11,581 nt of DNA from an uncultured Oscillospiraceae bacterium (GCA_900550095.1 URRG01000036.1:1-11581), one strand, 5' to 3'; numbered from the stretch's first letter, positions 1 through 7,290 are shown. Numbers and translations: made by a program. Notes: generated by a model not told the origin, from the letters alone.

Positions 1-150
1 GCAAGGGAGCTTTTCGACGCGCTTCGCCGGCTGGACCAGATTGAGGCAAAAATTGTCTATGCCCGCTGCCCGCCGCCGGAGGGAGTAGGTCTGGCGGTCT
101 ACAACCGGCTTATACGGGCGGCAGGATTCGAGGTGATCCATGTTGATTAA
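1..150 (+). CDS. Threonylcarbamoyl-AMP synthase (Sua5/TsaC family), C-terminal end only
   Basis: Frame 1 is open from the window edge to a TAA at 148-150, giving 49 residues. They begin ARELFDALRRLD and contain EGVGLAVYNRLIRAAGF. This pattern (A-x-LF-x-x-LR-x-x-D, then GlGxAvxNRLxxAAG) matches the tail of the C-terminal Sua5 domain as I know it. In that family the enzyme makes L-threonylcarbamoyl-AMP from threonine, bicarbonate and ATP in the cytoplasm for t6A modification of ANN-decoding tRNAs. The catalytic YrdC domain lies upstream of the window, so the assignment rests on this short tail. The stop lies 8 bases inside coaE, so the two genes overlap and are probably translationally coupled. 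The alternative, an unrelated protein with a similar tail, is less likely. Confidence 0.7.
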   Translation, partial: ARELFDALRRLDQIEAKIVYARCPPPEGVGLAVYNRLIRAAGFEVIHVD

Positions 151-736
151 GGTGGTCGGGCTCACGGGGCCTACCGGCGCAGGAAAATCCACGGCGGCTG
201 AAATGTTCCGCTCTTTGGGGGCGGAGATTATTGACTGTGATCGTTTGGCGGGGAACGTTCTCACCATGCCGGAATGCGTCGACGCGTTAAAGAAAGCTTT
301 TGGGGATGATATTGCCCCGGGAGGTTCTGTGAACCGCAGGCTGCTTGCAGAGCGGGCCTTCCGAAGCCCGGAGGAGACGGAAAAGCTGAACGGCATCACG
401 CACCCGGCTATCATCCGGGAGATGGAGCGCCGCATCCGCGCAGGGAAAGAAGCCGGCGTTCCAATGGTTTTGGTAGACGGCGCCCTTCTGTTTGAAAGCG
501 GAGTATATCGCTCCCTTGATACGACCATAGCCATTCTGGCGGACCGGGAGCTGCGTCTCCGCCGCGTCATGGAACGGGATGGGCTCAGCCGGAAACAGGC
601 GGAAGAGCGCGCCGAAGCGCAGAAGGACGACGCCTATTACTGCGAAAGGGCCGGGTATCTTCTGAATGGAGGAGAAGGGCCGGAGTTTCTGGAAAAACAG
701 GTGAGGGCTCTTTTCCGCCGGATCATGGAGGAATAG
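140..736 (+). CDS. coaE: Dephospho-CoA kinase
   Basis: The product is a 198-residue cytoplasmic kinase, the usual length for CoaE. It catalyses the last step of coenzyme A synthesis, ATP-dependent phosphorylation of the 3'-hydroxyl of dephospho-CoA. The Walker A P-loop GPTGAGKS is at residues 10-17, directly after the first strand (KVVGLT). IDCDRLAG near residues 31-37 matches the family's I-D-aD-x-x-A segment. THPAI (about 93-97) and LVDGALLFESG (about 111-121) match the CoA-binding and lid-side motifs. The ATG overlaps the end of the upstream Sua5-like gene by 11 nt. Its weak GAGGTG-like site lies inside that gene, consistent with coupling. The next gene begins at the base after the TAG stop. 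Confidence 0.95.
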   Translation: MLIKVVGLTGPTGAGKSTAAEMFRSLGAEIIDCDRLAGNVLTMPECVDALKKAFGDDIAPGGSVNRRLLAERAFRSPEETEKLNGITHPAIIREMERRIRAGKEAGVPMVLVDGALLFESGVYRSLDTTIAILADRELRLRRVMERDGLSRKQAEERAEAQKDDAYYCERAGYLLNGGEGPEFLEKQVRALFRRIMEE

Positions 737-1309
737 ATGAAGAAAAAGAGACGACTTCGATTTTGGATCTGTCTTGCGGTGATCCTTGTGGGGGCGGTTT
801 TCGCCGTGGGCAAGGGCTACAGGCTCCTGATGGAGAATATGTATCCGCTCTTGTATACGGAATATATTGAGGAAGAGGCGGCGAAAAACGGTCTGGAGAC
901 CTCTTTTCTCTGCGCGGTCATACGCACGGAGAGCAAATTCGATACAAAGGCGGTATCTCGTGCAGATGCTCACGGGCTGATGCAGATCACGCCCGAAACG
1001 TTTGACTGGCTGAAAACGAAGCTGCAGGACGGGGATCTGTATACAGAGGAGGATATCTATGACCCGGAGGTGAATATCCACTTTGGCGCAGGCTATCTCC
1101 GTTATCTGCTGGACCGATACGACGGCATAAAAGAGACGGCCCTGTGCGCTTATAACGCCGGCCCCGGCAGGGTGGACGGCTGGCTGGAAACGCCGGAATA
1201 TTCCGACGACGGCAGAACGCTGAAGTCGATCCCATATGGGGAGACGGAAAGGTATGTGGACGCCGTGCTTCGGAGCGAAATCATATATAAGGATCTGTAC
1301 GGCCTGTAA
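737..1309 (+). CDS. Membrane-anchored lytic transglycosylase (SLT domain)
   Basis: The product is 190 residues. It has a basic start (KKKRRLR), one hydrophobic segment at about 9-26 acting as an uncleaved anchor or signal sequence, and an SLT/goose-lysozyme-like domain from about residue 40. The catalytic glutamate is E65 in VIRTESKFD. GLMQIT (80-85) and AYNAGPG (138-144) are the other two hallmark motifs. Such enzymes cleave peptidoglycan between MurNAc and GlcNAc, forming 1,6-anhydroMurNAc, on the outer face of the membrane. No LysM or other wall-binding domain is present, so this is a minimal form. GGAGGA at 727-732 lies inside the end of coaE, and the ATG immediately follows the coaE TAG. 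From memory, a coaE-transglycosylase pair is a recurrent Clostridia arrangement. Confidence 0.9.
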   Translation: MKKKRRLRFWICLAVILVGAVFAVGKGYRLLMENMYPLLYTEYIEEEAAKNGLETSFLCAVIRTESKFDTKAVSRADAHGLMQITPETFDWLKTKLQDGDLYTEEDIYDPEVNIHFGAGYLRYLLDRYDGIKETALCAYNAGPGRVDGWLETPEYSDDGRTLKSIPYGETERYVDAVLRSEIIYKDLYGL

Positions 1310-1354
1310 GGCGGTGTCATGGTCCTGACATATAGAATGAATGGAGGAACAAAA

Positions 1355-2773
1355 ATGGCAAAAAAAGCGGAGAAACCCGATGTGAAAAAGCTGACCAAGG
1401 AGCTTCTGATCCCCAGAACCAGCGGGTGCTATCAGACGGAGGAAAAGACCTTCAAAAAGGCCGACGAATACTGTGAAGAGTATAAGGCGTTTATGGATGC
1501 CTCCAAAACAGAGAGGGAGTCTGTGGAAACGGCGGTGGCCATGGCGGAAAAGAAGGGGTTTGTTCCCTTTGACCATGAAAAAAAGTATGCGCCCGGCGAC
1601 AGAGTATATGTGAACAACAGGGGTAAATCCCTGATCCTTGCCGTCATCGGCGAAAAGGGCTGCCGGGAGGGCGTGAAAATCGCCGCGGCCCATATCGATT
1701 CTCCCCGGCTGGATCTGAAGCCCCATCCCCTATATGAGAAGGACGATCTGGCCCTTCTGAAGACCCATTATTACGGCGGAATCAAAAAATATCAGTGGAC
1801 GGCCATCCCTCTGAGCATGCACGGGGTGGTGATCCTGAAGGACGGCACCAAGGCGGATGTGCGCATGGGCGAAAAGGCCGGCGAGCCCCAGTTCTGCGTG
1901 ACGGATCTGCTGCCTCATCTGGGTGCGGAGCAGATGGGAAAGAGCCTTTCCAAGGCGATCGAGGGAGAAAACCTCAACATTCTGGTAGGCAGCTATCCAC
2001 TTGGGGATGAAGACGATTCCAACGGTGTCAAGCTCAATGTGATGAAGATCCTTCACGACCGGTTCGGCATCACGGAAGAGGATTTTGTCTCCGCTGACAT
2101 CGAGTTTGTGCCTGCCTTCAAGGCGGCGGACATCGGCTTCGACAGGAGCATGGTGGGCGCTTACGGCCACGATGACCGCGTCTGCGCCTATACGGCCCTT
2201 ACGGCCCTTTTGAAAACAGAACTGCCGGAGAACACGTCCATGGTCGTTTTGGCGGACAGGGAAGAAGTGGGCAGCGACGGGAACACCGGACTGAATTCGG
2301 AATTCCTCCGGTATTTTGTGGCGGATCTGGCCCAGGCAGAGGGGATGGAGCCCCGCCACGTTCTGAGCCGCTCCAAGTGCCTTTCTGCGGATGTGAGCGC
2401 GGCGTATGATCCTACCTATTCTTCCGTTTATGAAGCGGCGAACTCCTGCTATCTCAACGGCGGCGTGGGAGTCATGAAATACACGGGCGCCCGCGGCAAA
2501 AGCGGAACCAGCGAAGCCACCGCGGAATTCATGGCAGAGGTGCGCGCACTCTTTGAGAGGAACGGTGTGCTCTGGCAGACGGGTGAGCTGGGTAAAGTAG
2601 ATGTAGGCGGCGGCGGAACCGTGGCCATGTGCATCGCAAACCTCAATGTAGACGTTGTGGACGTGGGTGTTCCCGTGCTTTCCATGCACGCTCCCTTTGA
2701 GATCGTTTCCAAACTGGATGTGTATATGACATACCGTGGATTCAAGGCCTTCTTCTCTGAAAAAGCGGAATAA
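1355..2773 (+). CDS. M18 family zinc aminopeptidase
   Basis: The product is a 472-residue cytoplasmic aminopeptidase of the aspartyl aminopeptidase/aminopeptidase I family. The binuclear-metal motifs appear in order: AAHIDSPRLD (H113, D115), GHDDRV (about 271-276), ADREEVGSDG (E303/E304), LSADVSAAYDPTY (about 357-369) and SMHAPFE near the C-terminus. These supply the metal ligands and the catalytic glutamate in characterised M18 enzymes, which release N-terminal residues from peptides. Length is normal for the long bacterial (ApeA-like) branch. The start at 1355 was chosen because GGAGG at 1343-1347 sits 7 nt upstream. An in-frame ATG at 1319 would add 12 residues but has no ribosome binding site. 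It follows the transglycosylase by 45 nt and is last in the cluster, before a terminator at 2787. Confidence 0.95.
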   Translation: MAKKAEKPDVKKLTKELLIPRTSGCYQTEEKTFKKADEYCEEYKAFMDASKTERESVETAVAMAEKKGFVPFDHEKKYAPGDRVYVNNRGKSLILAVIGEKGCREGVKIAAAHIDSPRLDLKPHPLYEKDDLALLKTHYYGGIKKYQWTAIPLSMHGVVILKDGTKADVRMGEKAGEPQFCVTDLLPHLGAEQMGKSLSKAIEGENLNILVGSYPLGDEDDSNGVKLNVMKILHDRFGITEEDFVSADIEFVPAFKAADIGFDRSMVGAYGHDDRVCAYTALTALLKTELPENTSMVVLADREEVGSDGNTGLNSEFLRYFVADLAQAEGMEPRHVLSRSKCLSADVSAAYDPTYSSVYEAANSCYLNGGVGVMKYTGARGKSGTSEATAEFMAEVRALFERNGVLWQTGELGKVDVGGGGTVAMCIANLNVDVVDVGVPVLSMHAPFEIVSKLDVYMTYRGFKAFFSEKAE

Positions 2774-2786
2774 AGATATTTGCAGG

Positions 2787-2820
2787 GGACAGACGGATTG
2801 GGGTTTCGTCTGTCCTTTTT
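2787..2820 (+). terminator. Intrinsic terminator after the aminopeptidase gene
   Basis: A perfect 9-bp stem (GGACAGACG at 2787-2795 with CGTCTGTCC at 2807-2815) has an 11-nt loop and is followed at once by TTTTT at 2816-2820. It begins 13 nt after the M18 stop codon, so it closes the housekeeping cluster and separates it from the glycan operon. Confidence 0.9.
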
Positions 2821-3174
2821 GCTGTTTGTGTTTCAGGGGCCGCGGCTCTCGGGTATAGCGTAAATAGCCGTTTAGTCATTTTGACGGTGCTTTATGGGAT
2901 GCATCCGGTATATGGAATAGATTGGAAACATATTTTAGGTCGTATGTCCCTTGTTGATCAAAATTGCTTACACTATAGTATTTCTCTGTGGCTTTAATGT
3001 TTTGCATAAAAAAGTTTTAAATACTGCAGAAATTATAGATTTGTAGTTTTGGCGATATAAGAAAAGCAGTCTAATATACCAAAAATGATACATAAAAATC
3101 GATATTAGTGTTCATCTTTTCAATCAAAATCCAGTACAATAGCAAAATAGTATAAAAATGACAAAAAAATGCTA

Positions 3175-3203
3175 TTGAAGGAACCGCTTGTTAATGATAG
3201 AAT
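3175..3203 (+). promoter_or_regulatory. Candidate sigma-A promoter with extended -10
   Basis: TTGAAG (3175-3180), a 17-nt spacer and TAGAAT (3198-3203), with TG at 3195-3196 forming an extended -10. The match is 4/6 and 5/6 to the consensus hexamers. A start near 3210 would give a leader of about 335 nt before the TTG start at 3546, passing through the terminator at 3401-3438. Confidence 0.4.
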
Positions 3204-3220
3204 AAATACGTCAAAAATAT

Positions 3221-3249
3221 TCGATAAGTTTTTGGATAAAATGTATAAT
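3221..3249 (+). promoter_or_regulatory. Candidate sigma-A promoter with consensus -10
   Basis: TCGATA (3221-3226, 4/6), a 17-nt spacer and a perfect TATAAT (3244-3249). The predicted start is close to G3256, which is also the first base of the long-range pairing described for 3256-3363. That coincidence makes this the preferred promoter for the folded leader or small RNA. Confidence 0.4.
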
Positions 3250-3255
3250 AGCAAA

Positions 3256-3363
3256 GTGCCTATATGTTTTCACCGATATTCCATGACAGTTCCTTTGTGC
3301 AGACATAGATAGGCTGTTTTGCAGCAGCATATGCCTGCGAGGTGCAGTAGAACGAAAAGGTAC
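3256..3363 (+). ncRNA. Possible structured leader or small RNA, unidentified
   Basis: The two ends of this stretch can pair. GTGCCT (3256-3261) pairs with AGGTAC (3358-3363), including one G-U. After two A-A mismatches around one T-A pair, TGTTTT (3265-3270) pairs with AGAACG (3349-3354), including G-U pairs. Inside, GCAG (3321-3324) can pair with CTGC (3335-3338). Alternatively AGGC (3311-3314) can pair with GCCT (3333-3336), and these two options exclude each other. The segment is richer in G/C than its surroundings and follows the candidate promoter at 3221-3249 at the right distance. I recognise no named riboswitch or RNA family in it. It could be a ligand- or protein-sensing leader ahead of the terminator at 3401, a free-standing small RNA, or chance. 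Confidence 0.3.
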
Positions 3364-3400
3364 AATTTTTCAATTATCCAAATTTTTATATTAATTATAG

Positions 3401-3438
3401 AAAACGTCTCATTTCCTGTATGGAATGGGACGTTTTTT
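3401..3438 (+). terminator. Strong intrinsic terminator or attenuator upstream of the hydrolase gene
   Basis: Bases 3401-3415 pair with 3422-3436: AAAACGTCTCATTTC against GGAATGGGACGTTTT. This is 15 continuous pairs with two G-U pairs and a 6-nt loop (CTGTAT), followed by a T-run ending at 3438. It starts about 150 nt after the nearest candidate promoters and ends about 108 nt before the TTG start at 3546. No good promoter was found in that gap. It therefore either attenuates the operon in its leader or terminates a small RNA. Confidence 0.8.
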
Positions 3439-3545
3439 ATGTCCGTTACTTAAAGATAATAAAGACGGAAATACTGTAGATTATCGTTTAAAACAGGTTT
3501 TTCCAGTGGAATGTAGAGCGGTAACTATAAGGAAGGAGCATTTAT

Positions 3546-5363
3546 TTGGCGCAGAAGAGTGTGAAGGTGGATTTCTCCAGGGTAGAGGGGGTTCCACTGT
3601 TTAAAAAATTTGCTATGTTTGATTCTGGTTTAGTGCCGCTCAGTCGTTACGAAAGAGATGCTTATCTGTTTCAAAGGTGTAAGGTTCCTTCCCTGCGAAT
3701 CGATCTGTTTATCGGTGACCGCAGCATGGAACTAGGAAATATGGCGGATGGAACGGCAGAAAATGTGGAATATCATTGGAATGCATCGGACAGGCTCGTA
3801 GAAGAACTGCAAAAAAACGATGTTTCTCCTTATTATTCCTGGTGTTATATCCCACTTCCCGTTCAGCCTGAACAAGGAAGCTTTCGCTCCATTCCCACCG
3901 ATTGGGGAAAATACAAAGAGATTATGCGGGAATTTGCTCGCCATTACAGAGAACAAGGCTCTCCTTTGGGATATCAGGAAATCTATAACGAACCTATCAA
4001 TCCGGGCGCTTTTTTTGACGGGTGGGTGGATGAGTTCAATACCCTTTATAAATATGGCGTTCAGGGCATAAAAGAAGGAGACCCGGAGGCTTTGGTAGGC
4101 GGTTCTGCCGAGGCGTTTGTGCTACCGGCAGAGGAGTGCAAAGAGAATGTGGAACGGTTCCTTTCCTATGTAGAGCAGAACGATCTTCCACTGGATTTTT
4201 TCTCTTTCCATAGCTATGGAAATAAGAATAAAATTTATCTTACCCGTCTGGGGTTGATACGGGAGGCCCTCTCGAAAAACAGCCGGTTTAAAAATGCAGG
4301 GATACATATAAACGAATTCAATACAGTGCCGCCGCCGTGGCCTTATAAAAAGACTGTTTTGGAACAGCCTGCACTCGTTCCGCAGATTCTTACGGCGATT
4401 CAGGAACTTTTGGAAGAGACAGATGTGGAGTTGGTACATTGGGCGCAGTTTTTGGAATCCGGAGTGGATGCCCTTGGCCTTGTAGATCGTTTGGGAAGAC
4501 TGCTTCCCGGTTTCTTTGCTTTTGAGCTCTATTCCAGAATGCCGGCTCGAAGAGTTGCTGTGGATATGCCGGAGGAAATAGGTTGCATGGCATCCTGTGA
4601 TGAAAACCGTTTTTCTGCTTTGGTTTGGAATGGATCGGATGAAGCTGTTCTGTATACGGAGGCACTGAAGGGTATACCTGAAAAATTTGAATCTGCCGAT
4701 GTGTGTATTGTAGATGCAGATTTTTTGGAGCTTCTTCAGAGGGATCCCCAGCTCAGGCCTAAGGTGCGGATGCGGCTTCCGGTGGTAAATGGGAAAGTGA
4801 ATTTTGAGGGCTTCACCTTGGGAGTTTATGACGTGGTGTACATAGAATGCAATGCCCGCCACAACCCCAAAGTCTTTAATAAAGGATTTTCCGTAAAAAG
4901 AGCGATGCATTGGTACCCTGATAGATATAGAAAAACCTTTGCGGAATATGACGTTGGGAGCGGTTCTGTGTATCTGGGTGCAAATGGGTATACCGGTGAG
5001 GGAACTATTCTTTCACTTGAGTTTGAAACTGATGAGAAGCTAAACGAACTCCTTTTGGAATGCAGTTTTTCAAGGGGGAAAGCGGATCTTTGCATCCGGG
5101 TTGATTATAGAATGGAAGACGGGTACAGCAAAGCGGTTCAGTTTGGCGGGGAGTCTTTTGCTTTTGAAAGAGGTACAGGCCGGCCGGCAGATCAAATGGA
5201 ACCTTTGTCTGAAAAGCTTCCCTTAAAAGAAAAGGCCCCTGCAGGATGGAGTGGAAAAGGTCTCATTTCCTTTTTTGCCCGGAATGTTTCCGGAAATTAT
5301 ATGGAAACAATCCGAATTGCATCGGATGCTGTAAAAGATGCTTTCGATGGGATGATGGATTGA
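3546..5363 (+). CDS. GH39-like clan GH-A glycoside hydrolase, cytoplasmic
   Basis: The product is 605 residues with no signal peptide. Residues about 10-330 form a (beta/alpha)8-type catalytic domain. The likely acid/base is E149 in EIYNEPIN and the likely nucleophile E257 in HINEFNT; FHSYG at 221-225 precedes the nucleophile strand. This layout resembles GH39 (beta-xylosidase, alpha-L-iduronidase and relatives), so a retaining exo-acting enzyme on imported oligosaccharides is likely, but the sugar is not determined. Residues about 335-435 resemble the beta-sandwich that flanks GH39 barrels. About 440-605 form an extra beta-rich C-terminal part I do not recognise. The start is TTG: AAGGAAGGAG at 3529-3538 lies 7 nt upstream and no in-frame ATG with a site is nearby. 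Codon use is more AT-rich than in the two hydrolases at the operon end. GH5 or an unclassified clan A family are alternatives. Confidence 0.8.
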   Translation: MAQKSVKVDFSRVEGVPLFKKFAMFDSGLVPLSRYERDAYLFQRCKVPSLRIDLFIGDRSMELGNMADGTAENVEYHWNASDRLVEELQKNDVSPYYSWCYIPLPVQPEQGSFRSIPTDWGKYKEIMREFARHYREQGSPLGYQEIYNEPINPGAFFDGWVDEFNTLYKYGVQGIKEGDPEALVGGSAEAFVLPAEECKENVERFLSYVEQNDLPLDFFSFHSYGNKNKIYLTRLGLIREALSKNSRFKNAGIHINEFNTVPPPWPYKKTVLEQPALVPQILTAIQELLEETDVELVHWAQFLESGVDALGLVDRLGRLLPGFFAFELYSRMPARRVAVDMPEEIGCMASCDENRFSALVWNGSDEAVLYTEALKGIPEKFESADVCIVDADFLELLQRDPQLRPKVRMRLPVVNGKVNFEGFTLGVYDVVYIECNARHNPKVFNKGFSVKRAMHWYPDRYRKTFAEYDVGSGSVYLGANGYTGEGTILSLEFETDEKLNELLLECSFSRGKADLCIRVDYRMEDGYSKAVQFGGESFAFERGTGRPADQMEPLSEKLPLKEKAPAGWSGKGLISFFARNVSGNYMETIRIASDAVKDAFDGMMD

Positions 5364-5378
5364 GTATACAATGCCCAA

Positions 5379-5400
5379 CAAACGGAAAATTTTCCGTTTG
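5379..5400 (+). repeat. 22-bp perfect palindrome between hydrolase and binding-protein genes
   Basis: CAAACGGAAAA is followed directly by its exact reverse complement TTTTCCGTTTG. As RNA it can fold into a 9-bp stem with an AATT loop. No T-run follows, so it is not a standard terminator. It lies 15 nt after the hydrolase stop and 12 nt before the binding-protein ribosome binding site. It may protect the downstream message from 3' decay or processing, or as DNA serve as a dimeric operator. Confidence 0.75.
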
Positions 5401-5428
5401 CAATAAAAACAAGGGAGGAATATCCAAC

Positions 5429-7246
5429 ATGAAGAAAACCATGAGCAGGCTTCTTGCCATGTTGCTGGCTGTTGGAATGGTGTTCTCTGTGACCGCGTGC
5501 AGCGGCGACAGTGGCACTTCCAGCACCAGCGGGAATTCTTCTTCCGGAACAAGTTCCACCACCAGTGGCGATAATTCGGAAGAGTATGATCCGTTTGGCA
5601 AGTATGAGGAAGAGGTAAAGATGACCGCAGCGACCGCTATTTCCGCTACGGCAACTGACGCCGACTTCAAGGACAATGTGTGGGTCAAAAAGTATAAGGA
5701 AGTTTACAATCTGGCCATTGATTATGTGTTCCTTGCTCCTCAGGAGCAGTATGACCAGCGTATTTCCGTTATGATGACTGATCCCAGCCAGCTTCCAGAC
5801 TGTTTTACCACATCTTTAATTCAGACGCAGCAACTGATCGAAGCAGGCCTTCTGGAACCCCAGACGGCTGCTTGGAACAATTATGCTTCTGAACAGGCCA
5901 AAGAAAACATGGCCCGCAATGGCACAGTTCCCTTCGACACGGTCACCGTGGACGGCGAGCTTTATGCTATGCCTTGGGTGCAGCCCGCAATCGAGACTGT
6001 TCATGCTATGTTTGTAAATGAGAAGTGGAGAAAGGATCTGGGGTTGGAAGAACCCACAACTCTCGAAGCTTTCGAGAAAATGATTTATGCCTTCAAGGAG
6101 AAGGATCCCAATGGAAATGGCAAGGCAGATGAATACGGCTTAGGTCTTTCCAAGAATCTGTGGGATACTGGCTATGAAGCTTATAGCTTCTGCAATATCT
6201 TCGGTGTATATCCGGATTCCTGGCTTCAAAAGGATGACGGCACCGTGTTTTATGGCTCTGTTCAGCCTGAGATGAAAAAGCCTCTGGAGAAGCTGGCTCA
6301 GTATTATAAGGACGGTCTGATTGATCCTGAATTCATCGTCAAGACCTTTGAAGAAGAGGCTGAGCTGGTTGTTAAAGAGCAGCTGGGCTGCATGTTCGGC
6401 ATCCAGTGGACTGGTCTAATGGGTACTGCTCTTCAGTCTCTCTATAAGAACTACGATGCAGAGGGCAAGGATCCCGATTCTCTGGAATGGAAATCCTATC
6501 CCATCCCCTCTCTGGATGGTGAAAAAGAAACCACCCCGATTATCTATGATCTGACCAATAAATATGTTGTTGTCAAGGCGGGCTATGAACATCCTGAGGC
6601 TGTAACCAAGATGGTCAACTATATCCACTTCATGGGCATTGGTCCTCAGGAAAAGGGTCCCGAGGGTCATCCTGAGTTGGCCATTACCTATGAAGAGTAT
6701 CAGGGTATTGAAGAAGACGGAACTAATACCACCAATGGTCTGTGGGACGCGTGGGGCAACAACCTCTTTGCAGGCGAGACTATTCATGCAAATACTGAGC
6801 GTTGGACCAACTGGTTCAAGATCATTAATGACAACGATGCAGAAGCTAAGGAATGGTGCGAGAACAACCTGTTGGCCAGAGATGGCGCTGTGAATATCCA
6901 GGCCTTTGCTAAGGATGGCAGGGATATGGTGAACTCGAATGGAGTACAGGGGATTGATTCTCCTTCCTGGCAGTTTGTCTATAATACTTGCGGCGAGACC
7001 TTCATGTATGGCCTTGATATGGAGGCTAAGGGCAACATCCTGACGGATGTGCGCGGCTCCTTCGTATCTGAGACCATGGTCGATAAGCAGGCTTCTCTGG
7101 AATCCCTGGAAGTTCAGGAAATTACCAAGATCATCACAGGCGAATCTTCCATCGATGCATTCGATACCTTTGTGCAGAACTGGAAGGCCAACGGTGGTGA
7201 CGATATCACTGCTGAGATGCAGGAATTTGTTGATGCCAGAGGATAA
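5429..7246 (+). CDS. Lipoprotein solute-binding protein of an oligosaccharide ABC importer
   Basis: The product is 605 residues. An N-terminal lipoprotein signal (MKKTMSRLLA, then a hydrophobic core) ends in the lipobox VTAC with C24 as the lipidated residue. A Ser/Thr/Gly-rich tether follows (about 25-50), then a large two-lobe binding domain. The loop DPNGNGKADEYG (226-237) is the EF-hand-like calcium site common in long carbohydrate-binding proteins that pair with LplB/LplC-type permeases. The protein should sit on the outer face of the membrane and deliver sugar to the two permeases encoded next. The start at 5429 was chosen because GGGAGG lies at 5413-5418 and the signal peptide begins there. 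An upstream in-frame start at 5246 would overlap the previous gene by 118 nt and bury the signal. Length is at the long end for the family. The ligand cannot be read from the sequence. Confidence 0.93.
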   Translation: MKKTMSRLLAMLLAVGMVFSVTACSGDSGTSSTSGNSSSGTSSTTSGDNSEEYDPFGKYEEEVKMTAATAISATATDADFKDNVWVKKYKEVYNLAIDYVFLAPQEQYDQRISVMMTDPSQLPDCFTTSLIQTQQLIEAGLLEPQTAAWNNYASEQAKENMARNGTVPFDTVTVDGELYAMPWVQPAIETVHAMFVNEKWRKDLGLEEPTTLEAFEKMIYAFKEKDPNGNGKADEYGLGLSKNLWDTGYEAYSFCNIFGVYPDSWLQKDDGTVFYGSVQPEMKKPLEKLAQYYKDGLIDPEFIVKTFEEEAELVVKEQLGCMFGIQWTGLMGTALQSLYKNYDAEGKDPDSLEWKSYPIPSLDGEKETTPIIYDLTNKYVVVKAGYEHPEAVTKMVNYIHFMGIGPQEKGPEGHPELAITYEEYQGIEEDGTNTTNGLWDAWGNNLFAGETIHANTERWTNWFKIINDNDAEAKEWCENNLLARDGAVNIQAFAKDGRDMVNSNGVQGIDSPSWQFVYNTCGETFMYGLDMEAKGNILTDVRGSFVSETMVDKQASLESLEVQEITKIITGESSIDAFDTFVQNWKANGGDDITAEMQEFVDARG

Positions 7247-7290
7247 GAATATTTCTTAAAGTTTCTTGTGTGAATATTTGATAAAAAGGG

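Larger units (their letters stand above)
3134..3257 (+). repeat. Duplicated -10/start element with an inverted half-site
   Basis: A 15-mer at 3134-3148 (GTACAATAGCAAAAT) recurs at 3243-3257 (GTATAATAGCAAAGT) with 13 of 15 identities, 109 bp apart. In both copies TACAAT or TATAAT fits a -10 hexamer and the shared AATAGCAAA follows it. In addition CAATAGCA at 3137-3144 is the exact reverse complement of TGCTATTG at 3170-3177, which runs into the candidate -35 at 3175. The pattern could be a regulator binding site or a duplicated promoter segment. In DNA this AT-rich some repetition is expected by chance. Confidence 0.35.
2821..3545 (+). other. Long AT-rich intergenic control region
   Basis: No convincing coding sequence is present on either strand over about 725 bases; reading frames are short and lack ribosome binding sites. 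Composition falls sharply from the flanking genes (for example 14 G/C in the 60 bases 3001-3060). The first 300 bases show nothing I can name beyond a weak promoter-like pair (TTGTTG, 17 nt, TATAGT at 2951-2979). From about 3110 onward there are candidate promoters, a duplicated -10/start element, an inverted repeat, a foldable stretch and a strong terminator, listed separately. The region ends in the ribosome binding site of the first hydrolase gene. Confidence 0.8.

Noticed and set aside
1319..1354. Upstream in-frame start for the aminopeptidase
   Set aside because: There is no ribosome binding site, while GGAGG is ideally placed for the ATG at 1355. The same reasoning removed upstream in-frame starts at 5246, 7266, 9212 and 10384.
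287..1726. Long open frame on the minus strand (479 codons)
   Set aside because: It runs antisense across coaE, the transglycosylase and the aminopeptidase, which all have clear family motifs. The minus frame has no recognisable domain.
2951..2979. Promoter TTGTTG, 17 nt, TATAGT
   Set aside because: The hexamers are fair, but it lies almost 600 nt from the gene and AT-rich DNA gives many such pairs. It is noted only as a weak possibility.
3395..3410. Catabolite-repression (cre) site around AGAAAACGTCTCAT
   Set aside because: Several consensus positions fail, and the bases are explained by the terminator stem.
3340..3438. Reading the leader as a T-box ahead of the terminator
   Set aside because: The conserved GGTGG...ACCGCG element is absent, and the downstream gene is not an amino-acid or tRNA-synthetase gene.
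3256..3438. 6S RNA
   Set aside because: The paired ends and the segments CACCGATATTCCATGAC and GCCTGCG recall parts of 6S RNA, but the closed element is only 108 nt and I cannot show the large central bubble or terminal stem. A covariance-model hit would be needed.
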